The notes beneath the pieces are model-generated. The model had not been told where the DNA came from. It saw nothing but the letters and a program-made list of their open reading frames with translations, and ran no database searches. Position numbers and translations under genes: made by a program. A stretch of DNA of 64,000 nucleotides, taken from the NCBI RefSeq assembly GCF_900116365.1, contig NZ_FPAG01000001.1:124001-188000 (forward strand), written 5' to 3'. Positions 36,075 to 44,748 of the stretch are shown piece by piece; positions within the stretch are counted from its first letter, which is position 1, and every line of letters begins with the position of its first letter. This DNA is from Zhouia amylolytica. Lineage in GTDB: Bacteria; Bacteroidota; Bacteroidia; Flavobacteriales; Flavobacteriaceae.

Positions 36075-37415
36075 TTAATCTCTGTTAAAAGTCAGTCGCT
36101 TAGCATTTCTGTTTTCAGAAACCTGTCCTTCCTTATACGCCAAATAACCATTTACAAAGGTATGTGTTATTTTAGATTTAAACGCAGTTCCTTCGAAAGG
36201 AGACCATCCACATTTGTATAAGATATTTTCCCTGGTTACTTTCCATTCATCATTCAGGTCAACCAATACCAAATCAGCATAATATCCCTCACGAACGAAA
36301 CCACGATCTTTTATTTGAAATAGCTTTGCAGGATTATGACACATTTTCTCTACAATCTTTGTCAAACCTATCTTCCCCCTGTGATAATTCTCCAACATAG
36401 CCGGCAACACGTGTTGTACCAATGGTCCACCTGACGGGGCTTTGGTATAAACGTTTTGTTTTTCTTCAAGGGTATGTGGCGCATGGTCAGTTGCTATGAC
36501 ATCGATACGATCATCGAGCAACGCTTTCCATAATTCATCTCGGTCTTCGGCAGTTTTTACAGCCGGATTCCATTTAATCAAAGTTCCCTTTTCTTCATAA
36601 TCCGCATCAGAAAACCACAAGTGATGCACACATACTTCGGCGGTAATCTTCTTTTCTTCCAAAGGAATATCATTCACGAACTGATGAGTTTCCTTTCCGG
36701 TGGAAAGGTGAAATATATGCAATCTTGCACCGGTTTTCTTAGCCAAGGCTATGGCTTTTGAAGACGACAAATAACAAGCTTCTTCACTTCTTATTATGGG
36801 GTGATATTTAATTGGAATATCATCTCCATAAATACCTGTATAATGCTCTAAATTTCTTTTAATGGTGGCCTCATCTTCACAATGAGTACAAATAACCATA
36901 TCGGTATTTGAAAATATAGTTTCTATGACCTGCTCATTATCTACCAACATATTCCCTGTGGACGATCCTAAGAACAGTTTTACTGCGGGACAAGATTTAT
37001 TATCTAATTTTTTTAATTCTTCGAGATTGTCATTAGTTCCTCCAAACATGAAAGAATAGTTCGCATAGGAAGAATTGGCGGCGATACTAAACTTCTCTTC
37101 TAACTTTTCTATAGTAGTTGTTTGGGGATTTGTATTTGGCTGCTCCATAAAAGTGGTAACTCCACCTGCAACGGCTGCTCTACTTTCGGTTGCAATATTT
37201 GCCTTATGGGTTAATCCGGGCTCACGAAAATGAACCTGATCATCTATAATCCCCGGCAACAAATAGTTCCCTTTGGCATCAATAACATTGGCATTTAAAG
37301 CACTAATTCCAGTTTCAATTTTAACAATTCGCTCTCCTTCAATCAAAACATCTACTTCCAGGATCTGCCCTTCATTTACAACCTTTGCATTCTTAATTAG
37401 TGTTTGCTGCCCCAT
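36075..37415 (-). CDS. pyrC: Dihydroorotase (type I)
   Basis: A 446-residue amidohydrolase-fold enzyme for the third step of pyrimidine synthesis. It has REPGLTHK, FHLSTG, VHHLWFSD and ATDHAPH. The usual metal motif D-x-H-x-H reads D-D-Q-V-H here (residues 58-62), so the first metal histidine is a glutamine. It is 1 bp downstream of the polyprenol-phosphate transferase gene and in one operon with the DUF4296 gene. Confidence 0.88.
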   Translation of the reverse strand: MGQQTLIKNAKVVNEGQILEVDVLIEGERIVKIETGISALNANVIDAKGNYLLPGIIDDQVHFREPGLTHKANIATESRAAVAGGVTTFMEQPNTNPQTTTIEKLEEKFSIAANSSYANYSFMFGGTNDNLEELKKLDNKSCPAVKLFLGSSTGNMLVDNEQVIETIFSNTDMVICTHCEDEATIKRNLEHYTGIYGDDIPIKYHPIIRSEEACYLSSSKAIALAKKTGARLHIFHLSTGKETHQFVNDIPLEEKKITAEVCVHHLWFSDADYEEKGTLIKWNPAVKTAEDRDELWKALLDDRIDVIATDHAPHTLEEKQNVYTKAPSGGPLVQHVLPAMLENYHRGKIGLTKIVEKMCHNPAKLFQIKDRGFVREGYYADLVLVDLNDEWKVTRENILYKCGWSPFEGTAFKSKITHTFVNGYLAYKEGQVSENRNAKRLTFNRD

Positions 37416-37416
37416 T

Positions 37417-38154
37417 TTAATTAAATTTTTCTTTTCTGAATAAACTATTAAACTTCATTTTCAGCACGCCCCAGATAGCTTCGTATATAATCTTGCCATC
37501 CATTTTAGACGTACCCTTCACCCTATCGGTAAAAACAATCGGCACTTCAATCAATTTAAACTTCTGCAGGTGTGCCTTGAACTTCATTTCTATTTGAAAA
37601 GCATACCCTACAAACTGGATCTTATCCAGATCCAGACGTTCGATAACACTTCTTTTATAACAAACAAATCCTGCGGTTGGATCATTAACACGCATTCCCG
37701 TTATCAACTTCACATAAAACGAAGCCCCATAACTCAATATTATCCTTCCCATTGGCCAATTTACTACATTAACCCCCTTAATATACCTGGAACCGATAGC
37801 CAGGTCAGCGCCCTTATTAATACAGGCATCCAATAATCTTGGTAAGTCTTTTGGGTTATGAGAAAAATCAGCATCCATTTCAAAAATATAATCATAGTTG
37901 TTTTTAAGTGCCCACTTAAAACCATGAATATATGCGGTTCCTAATCCTGTTTTTTCCTGACGAACCTCCAAAAATAATTCGTCTTTAAATTGCTTTTGAA
38001 GCTCTCTAACTTTATCGGCGGTACCATCGGGTGAATTATCATCGACAATGAGTACATGATAATTTTGCTTTAAATCAAATACCGCTTTTATAATGGCTTC
38101 AATATTCTCTATTTCGTTGTAGGTCGGTATAATGACCACACATTCTGATGTCAT
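37417..38154 (-). CDS. Polyprenol-phosphate sugar (mannosyl) synthase, DPM1-like
   Basis: A 245-residue GT2 enzyme. VIIPTYNEIENI, VDDNSPDGT and the EMDADFSH metal motif are present, and TDRVKGTSKM is typical of DPM1-like synthases. It lacks a C-terminal membrane segment, as in single-domain Dpm1. It should load a sugar onto polyprenyl phosphate at the inner membrane, and the GT39-type enzyme encoded divergently could use such a donor. Confidence 0.88.
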   Translation of the reverse strand: MTSECVVIIPTYNEIENIEAIIKAVFDLKQNYHVLIVDDNSPDGTADKVRELQKQFKDELFLEVRQEKTGLGTAYIHGFKWALKNNYDYIFEMDADFSHNPKDLPRLLDACINKGADLAIGSRYIKGVNVVNWPMGRIILSYGASFYVKLITGMRVNDPTAGFVCYKRSVIERLDLDKIQFVGYAFQIEMKFKAHLQKFKLIEVPIVFTDRVKGTSKMDGKIIYEAIWGVLKMKFNSLFRKEKFN

Positions 38155-38174
38155 CTATTTGCTCTTAATGAATG

Positions 38175-38182
38175 CAAAAATA
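38175..38182 (-). promoter_or_regulatory. Putative -7 box for the DPM1-dihydroorotase operon
   Basis: Minus-strand TATTTTTG, 20 bp upstream of the start codon at 38154. No -33 TTG at the normal distance. Confidence 0.4.
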
Positions 38183-38255
38183 GTATAATTAAACTGATCG
38201 ATTCAGATAATCGTTATTAATCAGTCTATAAAGAGAAGAAAGTTGAAATAATACC

Positions 38256-38263
38256 TATTTTTG
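38256..38263 (+). promoter_or_regulatory. Putative -7 box for the GT39 gene
   Basis: TATTTTTG, 17 bp before the ATG at 38281. No -33 TTG at the usual spacing. Confidence 0.4.
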
Positions 38264-38280
38264 TCACAAATTTATTTTGA

Positions 38281-39951
38281 ATGCAACAAACAAAAAAGTC
38301 TGATCAAATCGTCTTGATTTTTTTAGCGGCTTTAACAGGTATCAATCTTTTACAGAGCCATTTAACTGAGCTTATTTTCGACGAAGCTTATTACTGGTAT
38401 TTCGCAAAGGATTTAGCATGGGGATACTTTGATCACCCACCTGCGGTAGCATTTTTTGTAAAACTTGGCTCTTTGTTGTTTGATGGAGAGTTGGGAGTTC
38501 GTTTTTTCGCTCCATGGTTATTATCAGGGTCTATTTATTTTATTTGGAAGCTCATTGAGTCGCCCAAAAAACATGAACATGTTTTACTTTTTTGTCTGAT
38601 TTCTTCTTCATTAGCTTTATTAAACGCTTACGGATTCTTTATGCTTCCGGACACCCCTTTAATTTTCTTTTCAACTTTATTCCTGTTTGCTTACCAGGCA
38701 TTCCTGAAAAAAGAGCGTGTTCAAAATATTTTTTTACTGGCATTGAGCATGGCTTTAATCATGTATAGCAAATACCATGCGTTTCTGTTAATTGTTTTTG
38801 TAATCCTCGGTAATATAAGGATCTTATTAAACCTAAACTTTTGGAAAGCTATTGGTCTTTCCTTGCTATTTTACACACCTCACCTGGTGTGGCTTTTCGA
38901 AAACGATTTTGCTCCTTTACGTTATCATTTTTTTGACAGAGCTGATAGTTATTATAAAATATCATATACCACCGAATATCTTCTTGGACTTATTGGCATT
39001 ATGGGTTTTGCCTCGCCATGGATATACTATTCGCTGGTAAAAACTCACAGTCAAAACAAATTTGACAAAAGCTTAAAATACACTGTTTGGGGCATTATCA
39101 TATTCTTTTTGTTCTCTTCTTTTAACCGGAGAACACAAGCTCAATGGCCAATGCTCATTATCATTCCTTTGTTCATATTCGTGTTTCGATATGCCATTAA
39201 CCATCCGAAATTTAAAAAAGGACTGACCGTCGCCTCTTCTGTTTCATTAGTTGTTATTTGCTACTTGAGATTTGCAATGCTTTTTCCTTCGCTAATACCG
39301 TTCAGTTATGAAACCCATGGCAATAAAGCCTGGGCGATGGAGCTAAAAGAAAAAACAAATGGCCTCCCGGTCATATTCACCAATTCGTACAGAAATGCAA
39401 GCATGTACAGCTTTTACTCCGGGGTCGATGCTTATTCTTTAAATGATCTTAAGTTCAGACTCAATCAATACGATCTCGACACCTCTGAACTCAGGTTTCA
39501 AAACAAAAAAGTTGCTTACATTACTAATTCTGAAGCGTATTCTCCATCCTTCTCGGTACAACAAGCATTTAAAAACAGGACTTTAAAAGGTATTATAGTA
39601 GCTAATTTTAGTTCTTGGCGTAAATTGAAAATTGAGACAGAGACCCAGAACATTAAATCTTTTTCACAGCCGCAACCGATCACTATCATTAACCCTTATA
39701 ATGTGAATATCCCTATTGAAAAGCTGGAACTTCACGGGGTCACATTAGATGAGAAAAAGCGTATTATTGACACTTTAAAAATTAAAGTAAATGACTATGA
39801 TGCTCCAATCATAAAGGCTAATTCTTTTATGAATTTGAAGATTTCAATACTGGATCATACACCTGAAAATATTGAAAAATATTTTAGATTGAGTATATCC
39901 GAGAACGAGCTACCTTATGGATTTAATGGCGAAATTATTCCAATAAAATAG
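38281..39951 (+). CDS. GT39-family membrane glycosyltransferase (ArnT/PMT-like)
   Basis: A 556-residue protein with about ten membrane segments and the GT39 N-terminal loop FDEAYYWYFAKDLAWGYFDHPP (acidic residues near 34 and 52). This family transfers sugars from polyprenyl phosphate to lipid or protein acceptors on the outer face of the inner membrane. The C-terminal 150 residues form a soluble domain. The next gene starts on the base after its stop codon. Confidence 0.85.
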   Translation: MQQTKKSDQIVLIFLAALTGINLLQSHLTELIFDEAYYWYFAKDLAWGYFDHPPAVAFFVKLGSLLFDGELGVRFFAPWLLSGSIYFIWKLIESPKKHEHVLLFCLISSSLALLNAYGFFMLPDTPLIFFSTLFLFAYQAFLKKERVQNIFLLALSMALIMYSKYHAFLLIVFVILGNIRILLNLNFWKAIGLSLLFYTPHLVWLFENDFAPLRYHFFDRADSYYKISYTTEYLLGLIGIMGFASPWIYYSLVKTHSQNKFDKSLKYTVWGIIIFFLFSSFNRRTQAQWPMLIIIPLFIFVFRYAINHPKFKKGLTVASSVSLVVICYLRFAMLFPSLIPFSYETHGNKAWAMELKEKTNGLPVIFTNSYRNASMYSFYSGVDAYSLNDLKFRLNQYDLDTSELRFQNKKVAYITNSEAYSPSFSVQQAFKNRTLKGIIVANFSSWRKLKIETETQNIKSFSQPQPITIINPYNVNIPIEKLELHGVTLDEKKRIIDTLKIKVNDYDAPIIKANSFMNLKISILDHTPENIEKYFRLSISENELPYGFNGEIIPIK

Positions 39952-40605
39952 ATGGAAAGTATTTTAAGACATACCACCGACTTAACTATTGAAAGTTTTT
40001 TACTCGTGGGCTGCCTTGTCTTAATGACGTTTGCCAAAGCAACAGATGAGGGTCGTTTTCCTCTATTTATCAGTATTTTTTATTCTGAGAAATACTTCAA
40101 AGTTTACAGCAAAGAAAAATCACACACCCATAATTGGTTTAATATATTTTTACTTCTTGTTCAGGTGATCACCCTGGGGTTTCTTTGCAAAATCTCTATT
40201 GACTTTTTCGATCTTTCGATACAAGCAAACATACTCACTATAACAGCATTCATCTTACTTGTTATCCTTTTTAAATATTATTTAGAAAAAACCATTGCCA
40301 CGGTTTTTAACATAAATTCTTTCGCAGAAAGTTATCATTTTGAAAAGTTAAGCTACTTAAATTTAAGTTGTCTTCTAAGCCTTCCGTTTATTACGTTGCT
40401 GATATACAGCGATTTAAACAAGAAAATTTTATTTTTCTCAACGATTTCACTTTTTATTTTACTAAATGTTATTTCTTTTGTTTTAATATTAAAAAATCAT
40501 CAAAAAATCATTCGCTACAACTTGTTTTATTTTATTTTGTATCTTTGCGCGCTAGAAATAGCCCCCATATTAATACTAGTTAAGGTATTATTAGGAAGAA
40601 TCTAA
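39952..40605 (+). CDS. DUF4271 membrane protein
   Basis: A 217-residue protein with about six membrane segments and a pattern (FAKATDEGRFPLFI near residue 28, FAESYHFEKLSYLN near 120) that marks the Bacteroidota DUF4271 family. Function unknown. It is placed directly after the GT39 gene with no gap and 17 bp before hemD, so all three are probably co-transcribed. Confidence 0.82.
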   Translation: MESILRHTTDLTIESFLLVGCLVLMTFAKATDEGRFPLFISIFYSEKYFKVYSKEKSHTHNWFNIFLLLVQVITLGFLCKISIDFFDLSIQANILTITAFILLVILFKYYLEKTIATVFNINSFAESYHFEKLSYLNLSCLLSLPFITLLIYSDLNKKILFFSTISLFILLNVISFVLILKNHQKIIRYNLFYFILYLCALEIAPILILVKVLLGRI

Positions 40606-40622
40606 AAAACGTAAGGTAAACT

Positions 40623-41372
40623 ATGAAAGTTAAAACAATTTTGGTTTCTCAGCCTGAGCCCAAAGTAGAAAATTCACCTTATTCCCGTTTAGTTGAAAAA
40701 CAAAAGGTGAAAATCGATTTCAGGCCTTTTATTCATGTCGAAGGAGTTAATGCTAAAGATGTTAGACAACAAAAAGTTGATTTGTCTCAGTTTACCGCAA
40801 TCATCTTCACGAGCAGGAATGCTGTTGACCATTTTTTCAGAATTGCAGATGAAATGAGACACAAAGTTCCGGATTCGATGAAGTATTTCTGCCAATCGGA
40901 AGCGGTAGCGTATTACTTACAGAAATACGTTGTTTACAGAAAAAGGAAAATTTATGTTGGCAAGAGAAACTTTCCGGATCTTGCACCTTTAATTAAAAAA
41001 TACAAAGACGAAAAGTACCTTCTTCCATCATCAGATGTTTTAAAACCTATTGTTCCTGAAACATTAGACGAACTAAAAATAGACTGGAAAAGGGCAATTT
41101 TATATAAGACAGTTGTTAGCGACTTATCAGACCTTAAAGATGTTTATTATGACATCTTGGCATTTTATAGTCCATCAGGAATTGAGTCTTTATTTAAGAA
41201 CTTCCCTGATTTTAAACAGAATGAAACAAGAATTGCTGTTTTTGGAAACACAACCCAAAAAGCAGCGGAGGCCAGTGGATTGAGGATTGATATTATGGCT
41301 CCTACCCCTGACACACCATCAATGACTATGGCTTTAGAGAAGTACATTGTTGAAGCGAACAAAGGAAAATAA
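40623..41372 (+). CDS. hemD: Uroporphyrinogen-III synthase
   Basis: A 249-residue HemD-fold protein. Its motifs are weak, as usual for this family, but FTAIIFTSRNAVDHFF, YFCQSEAVAYYLQKY, AFYSPSGIESLFK and FGNTTQKAAEASGL fit. It makes the porphyrin ring for heme. Ends at a perfect bidirectional terminator. Confidence 0.85.
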   Translation: MKVKTILVSQPEPKVENSPYSRLVEKQKVKIDFRPFIHVEGVNAKDVRQQKVDLSQFTAIIFTSRNAVDHFFRIADEMRHKVPDSMKYFCQSEAVAYYLQKYVVYRKRKIYVGKRNFPDLAPLIKKYKDEKYLLPSSDVLKPIVPETLDELKIDWKRAILYKTVVSDLSDLKDVYYDILAFYSPSGIESLFKNFPDFKQNETRIAVFGNTTQKAAEASGLRIDIMAPTPDTPSMTMALEKYIVEANKGK

Positions 41373-41389
41373 TACTTGATTGGTTATAC

Positions 41390-41429
41390 AATAAAAAAGC
41401 CCTTGAAAATTTTCAAGGGCTTTTTTATT
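41390..41429. terminator. Bidirectional terminator between hemD and glyS
   Basis: A perfect 20+20-bp palindrome without a spacer (AAAAAAGCCCTTG core and its complement), with A and T tracts at both ends. It can stop transcription from either convergent gene. Confidence 0.9.
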
Positions 41430-41455
41430 ATTAGTAGTCATACTGTTCTGAATTA

Positions 41456-42997
41456 TTACATTTTATTCAGCCAGTTACGAACATCTACTTCTTCTTTAAT
41501 TATTGCTCCCAGCTCGCTGATTGCAACTCTTTTTTGTTCCATTGTATCCCGATGACGGATAGTAACAGTATGATCTTCTTTGGTTTGATGATCAACAGTA
41601 ATACAAAAAGGCGTACCTGCAGCATCTTGCCTTCTGTAACGTCTTCCTACTGCATCTTTTTCATCATAGGTCACCATGAAGTCCCATTTTAGATCCTCAA
41701 CGATCTGACGTGCTATTTCCGGTAATCCATCTTTCTTTACCAATGGCAGGATTGCAGCCTTGGTAGGTGCTAATACAGCCGGAATTTTTAAAACTGTTCT
41801 GGTAGTATCATTCTCTAAGGTTTCCTCCTGCAATGAATTTGAAAAGACCGCTAAAAACATTCTATCTAAACCAATAGATGTTTCAAGCACATAAGGAACA
41901 TAACTTTTATTTTCTTCCGGGTCGAAGTATTGCATTTTCTTACCTGAAAACTCCTCATGCTTTCCAAGGTCAAAATCTGTTCTGGAGTGTATTCCCTCTA
42001 ACTCTTTGAAACCAAAAGGAAACTTGAATTCTATATCAGAGGCTGCATCTGCGTAATGCGCCAACTTTTCATGATCATGAAAACGGTAGTTCTCTTCGCC
42101 TAAACCGAGCGATAAATGCCATTTTAAACGGGCTTCTTTCCAATGCTCATACCATTTTAGTTGGGTTCCCGGCTTGATAAAGAATTGCATCTCCATTTGT
42201 TCAAATTCTCTCATTCTGAAAATAAACTGTCGAGCAACGATTTCATTTCTAAAAGCCTTACCGGTTTGCGCTATCCCAAAAGGGATCTTCATTCTACCAG
42301 TTTTCTGCACATTAGTGAAATTTGCAAATATTCCCTGGGCTGTTTCTGGTCTTAAATACAGATCCATTGCACTATCTGCAGAGGCTCCAAGCTTGGTTCC
42401 AAACATTAGGTTAAACTGCTTAACATCCGTCCAGTTTTTACTTCCAGTCTCCGGGTCGGCAATTCCTAATTCTTCAATTAGCGATTTTACATCAGCTAAA
42501 TCTTCTTTCTCAAGAGAGGCAGCCATCCTTTTTATAATAGCTTCGGCTTTTTCTTTATAACCTATCACTCTACCGTTAGTGGCTACAAACTGCTCTTCAT
42601 CAAAAGACTCACCAAAGCGTTTTTTAGCCTTGGTTATTTCCTTGTCTATTTTCGCTTCAATTTTAGCTACATAGTCTTCAATTAATACATCGGCCCTGTA
42701 CCTTCTTTTGGAATCTTTATTATCAATTAGAGGATCATTAAAAGCATCTACGTGACCAGAGGCTTTCCATGTTGTAGGATGCATAAAAATTGCTGCATCA
42801 ATCCCTACAATATTTTCATTCATCTGAACCATGGCTTTCCACCAATAGTCACGGATATTCTTTTTTAATTCAACCCCATTTTGACCGTAATCGTATACGG
42901 CACTTAATCCATCGTAAATTTCGCTAGAAGGGAATACATACCCGTATTCTTTTGCGTGAGATATAACCTTCTTAAAATGTTCATCTTGATTTGCCAT
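41456..42997 (-). CDS. glyS: Glycyl-tRNA synthetase (alpha2 type)
   Basis: A 513-residue class II synthetase of the single-subunit type. The class II motifs are visible (MKIPFGIAQTGKAFRNEI with RMREFEQMEMQFF, and SIGLDRMFLAVFSN). An insertion in the N-terminal third is typical of the Bacteroidota form. Start codon at 42997 lies only 4 bp from the -7 box, suggesting a leaderless or nearly leaderless mRNA. Confidence 0.96.
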   Translation of the reverse strand: MANQDEHFKKVISHAKEYGYVFPSSEIYDGLSAVYDYGQNGVELKKNIRDYWWKAMVQMNENIVGIDAAIFMHPTTWKASGHVDAFNDPLIDNKDSKRRYRADVLIEDYVAKIEAKIDKEITKAKKRFGESFDEEQFVATNGRVIGYKEKAEAIIKRMAASLEKEDLADVKSLIEELGIADPETGSKNWTDVKQFNLMFGTKLGASADSAMDLYLRPETAQGIFANFTNVQKTGRMKIPFGIAQTGKAFRNEIVARQFIFRMREFEQMEMQFFIKPGTQLKWYEHWKEARLKWHLSLGLGEENYRFHDHEKLAHYADAASDIEFKFPFGFKELEGIHSRTDFDLGKHEEFSGKKMQYFDPEENKSYVPYVLETSIGLDRMFLAVFSNSLQEETLENDTTRTVLKIPAVLAPTKAAILPLVKKDGLPEIARQIVEDLKWDFMVTYDEKDAVGRRYRRQDAAGTPFCITVDHQTKEDHTVTIRHRDTMEQKRVAISELGAIIKEEVDVRNWLNKM

Positions 42998-43001
42998 GCA
43001 A

Positions 43002-43031
43002 CAAAAATAGCCTTTTGTAAGTAGATAGCAA
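43002..43031 (-). promoter_or_regulatory. Promoter of glyS
   Basis: Minus-strand -7 box TATTTTTG (43002-43009) and -33 TTG (43029-43031), 19 bp apart. The predicted transcript would begin at or next to the start codon. Confidence 0.6.
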
Positions 43032-43034
43032 TGG

Positions 43035-43952
43035 CTATTTTAACTCGAAATTTGAACTTGCCAATAAATTAGATTCATGGTATACATTTACAATGTAATT
43101 TCCGGCATCTACAAGTTCATTTACCACAATAAAATCACACACACTTAACGGGGAGTTTTCAAATGGAACCACAATTTTTTTACTGTAGACGACTTCCTTA
43201 CCATTTAGGTCGATAGTTTTATTATTTCCTAAAATTGTTCCATCAGGATCTGTAAATTGAACATAAAATATCTGTTCTCCTTCCTGTAGCAATGTATTAG
43301 GCAGCACCACAAAACAAACTCTTAAACGATCTGTTTTGGAAATCCTGTTGGTTAGCAACATTCTTCCATTACTTCTTTCCTTATAGGCTGAAGCTTTTAA
43401 GCTTGCTATTTTTATCGGGGCTTTATTCAGTTCTTTTGACAACTCGATATTCTCACTAATTAAAGAGTCTGAAAAATCAGATAGCTGTTCGTTTGACTTC
43501 TTTAAGGTATTGGAATACCTAGTGAGTTCAACTAATCGAAGTTTCGCACTATCAATTTCTTTAGCAAGAAGTATATTTTCACGTCTTACAGAATCTAACT
43601 CTCTGTGCAACCCCCTGTTTTCGTTTCTCAGCAACAACAATTCTCTTCGATACTTGTGAAGCAAGTTATAATCTACCTCTAAAACTTTAATTGAGTCTAT
43701 TAATAATGTGATACGTTGTTTATTTTCTCGAATCACTTCATTATTAACATCATTTTCTTCTGAAAGATTGCTTAAGTCGGCCTGAATTTGTTCCAGGTCC
43801 TGAATGATCATTGATTTCTCATTCTGAAGAAACGACACTTTTTCTTCACTCTCCATATAATTATAATACGAAAAGCCCGTGAGCACAATAATACATACGA
43901 ACAATGCTATGAGTATAGCCTTCTGTCCCAGTTGTTTGTTTTGAACACTCAT
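43035..43952 (-). CDS. Membrane-anchored coiled-coil protein of unknown function
   Basis: A 305-residue protein with one N-terminal membrane segment (about 12-32), a long heptad coiled coil at about 36-185 rich in Leu/Asn/Glu, and a C-terminal beta-rich domain at about 195-305 (RLRVCFVVLPNTLLQEGEQIFYVQF). The topology suggests an inner-membrane protein with a periplasmic coiled coil. I do not recognise a named family. Confidence 0.7.
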   Translation of the reverse strand: MSVQNKQLGQKAILIALFVCIIVLTGFSYYNYMESEEKVSFLQNEKSMIIQDLEQIQADLSNLSEENDVNNEVIRENKQRITLLIDSIKVLEVDYNLLHKYRRELLLLRNENRGLHRELDSVRRENILLAKEIDSAKLRLVELTRYSNTLKKSNEQLSDFSDSLISENIELSKELNKAPIKIASLKASAYKERSNGRMLLTNRISKTDRLRVCFVVLPNTLLQEGEQIFYVQFTDPDGTILGNNKTIDLNGKEVVYSKKIVVPFENSPLSVCDFIVVNELVDAGNYIVNVYHESNLLASSNFELK

Positions 43953-43994
43953 TAATATTGGTTAGATTTGAGACAATAACCAAATCAAACAGAA

Positions 43995-44693
43995 TTGATT
44001 ACCGCGATAAAGATAATAAATGATATTCAAAGTTTATTCTTTCCCGAAATTTGCTTTGGTTGCCACAATATACTAAATCCTAATGAAGAAACAATCTGTA
44101 CCTGTTGCAGGCATAATCTAGCTCTTTCCAATTCATATCAAGCCTCTCCTAATGAGGTATTAAAAATTTTTCAAGGCAGGCTAAAACTTCAGCACGCCTC
44201 AACTTTATTACACTTCCAAAAAAAGGGAATTACCCAGGAACTTATTCATAATCTTAAATACAAAGGACACCAGGATATCGGTGTTTTTTTAGGCAACTGG
44301 ATGGGAAGTTTACTAAAAGAAACTGACTATTACCAAAATATTGATTATGTTATCCCCGTTCCATTACATCGCAAAAAATTAAGAAAAAGAGGATACAACC
44401 AGGTGACAACTTTTGCAAAAGCTGTTGCTACAAAGATCGATGCTGAATTTAGAAACGATCTTATATCAAGGGTTAAGCACGCCTCTACCCAAACCATGAA
44501 AAGCAGAGCAAAACGATGGCAAGAATTAAAAACCAGCTTTAAGATTGTCAAGCCGAATGCATTTCTAAACAAACATGTTTTAATTATTGATGATATCATT
44601 ACAACCGGTTCTACAATTGAGGCCTGTGTTAAAGAAGTGCTGCTCCAAACAAATTGTAAAGTGAGCGTTACTTCCATGGCAATTACAATATAA
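43995..44693 (+). CDS. comF: ComF-family phosphoribosyltransferase-like protein
   Basis: A 232-residue protein with an N-terminal Cys4 zinc-finger-like patch (Cys20, Cys23, Cys35, Cys37/38) and a C-terminal PRPP motif VLIIDDIITTGST. ComF proteins take part in DNA uptake in naturally competent bacteria; here it is alone. Length and order of domains are normal. Confidence 0.88.
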   Translation: MITAIKIINDIQSLFFPEICFGCHNILNPNEETICTCCRHNLALSNSYQASPNEVLKIFQGRLKLQHASTLLHFQKKGITQELIHNLKYKGHQDIGVFLGNWMGSLLKETDYYQNIDYVIPVPLHRKKLRKRGYNQVTTFAKAVATKIDAEFRNDLISRVKHASTQTMKSRAKRWQELKTSFKIVKPNAFLNKHVLIIDDIITTGSTIEACVKEVLLQTNCKVSVTSMAITI

Positions 44694-44748
44694 ATTTATC
44701 GTTAATGTGAAAATAGTTGTTAATTTGCACCTGATATAGTGAGGTAAT

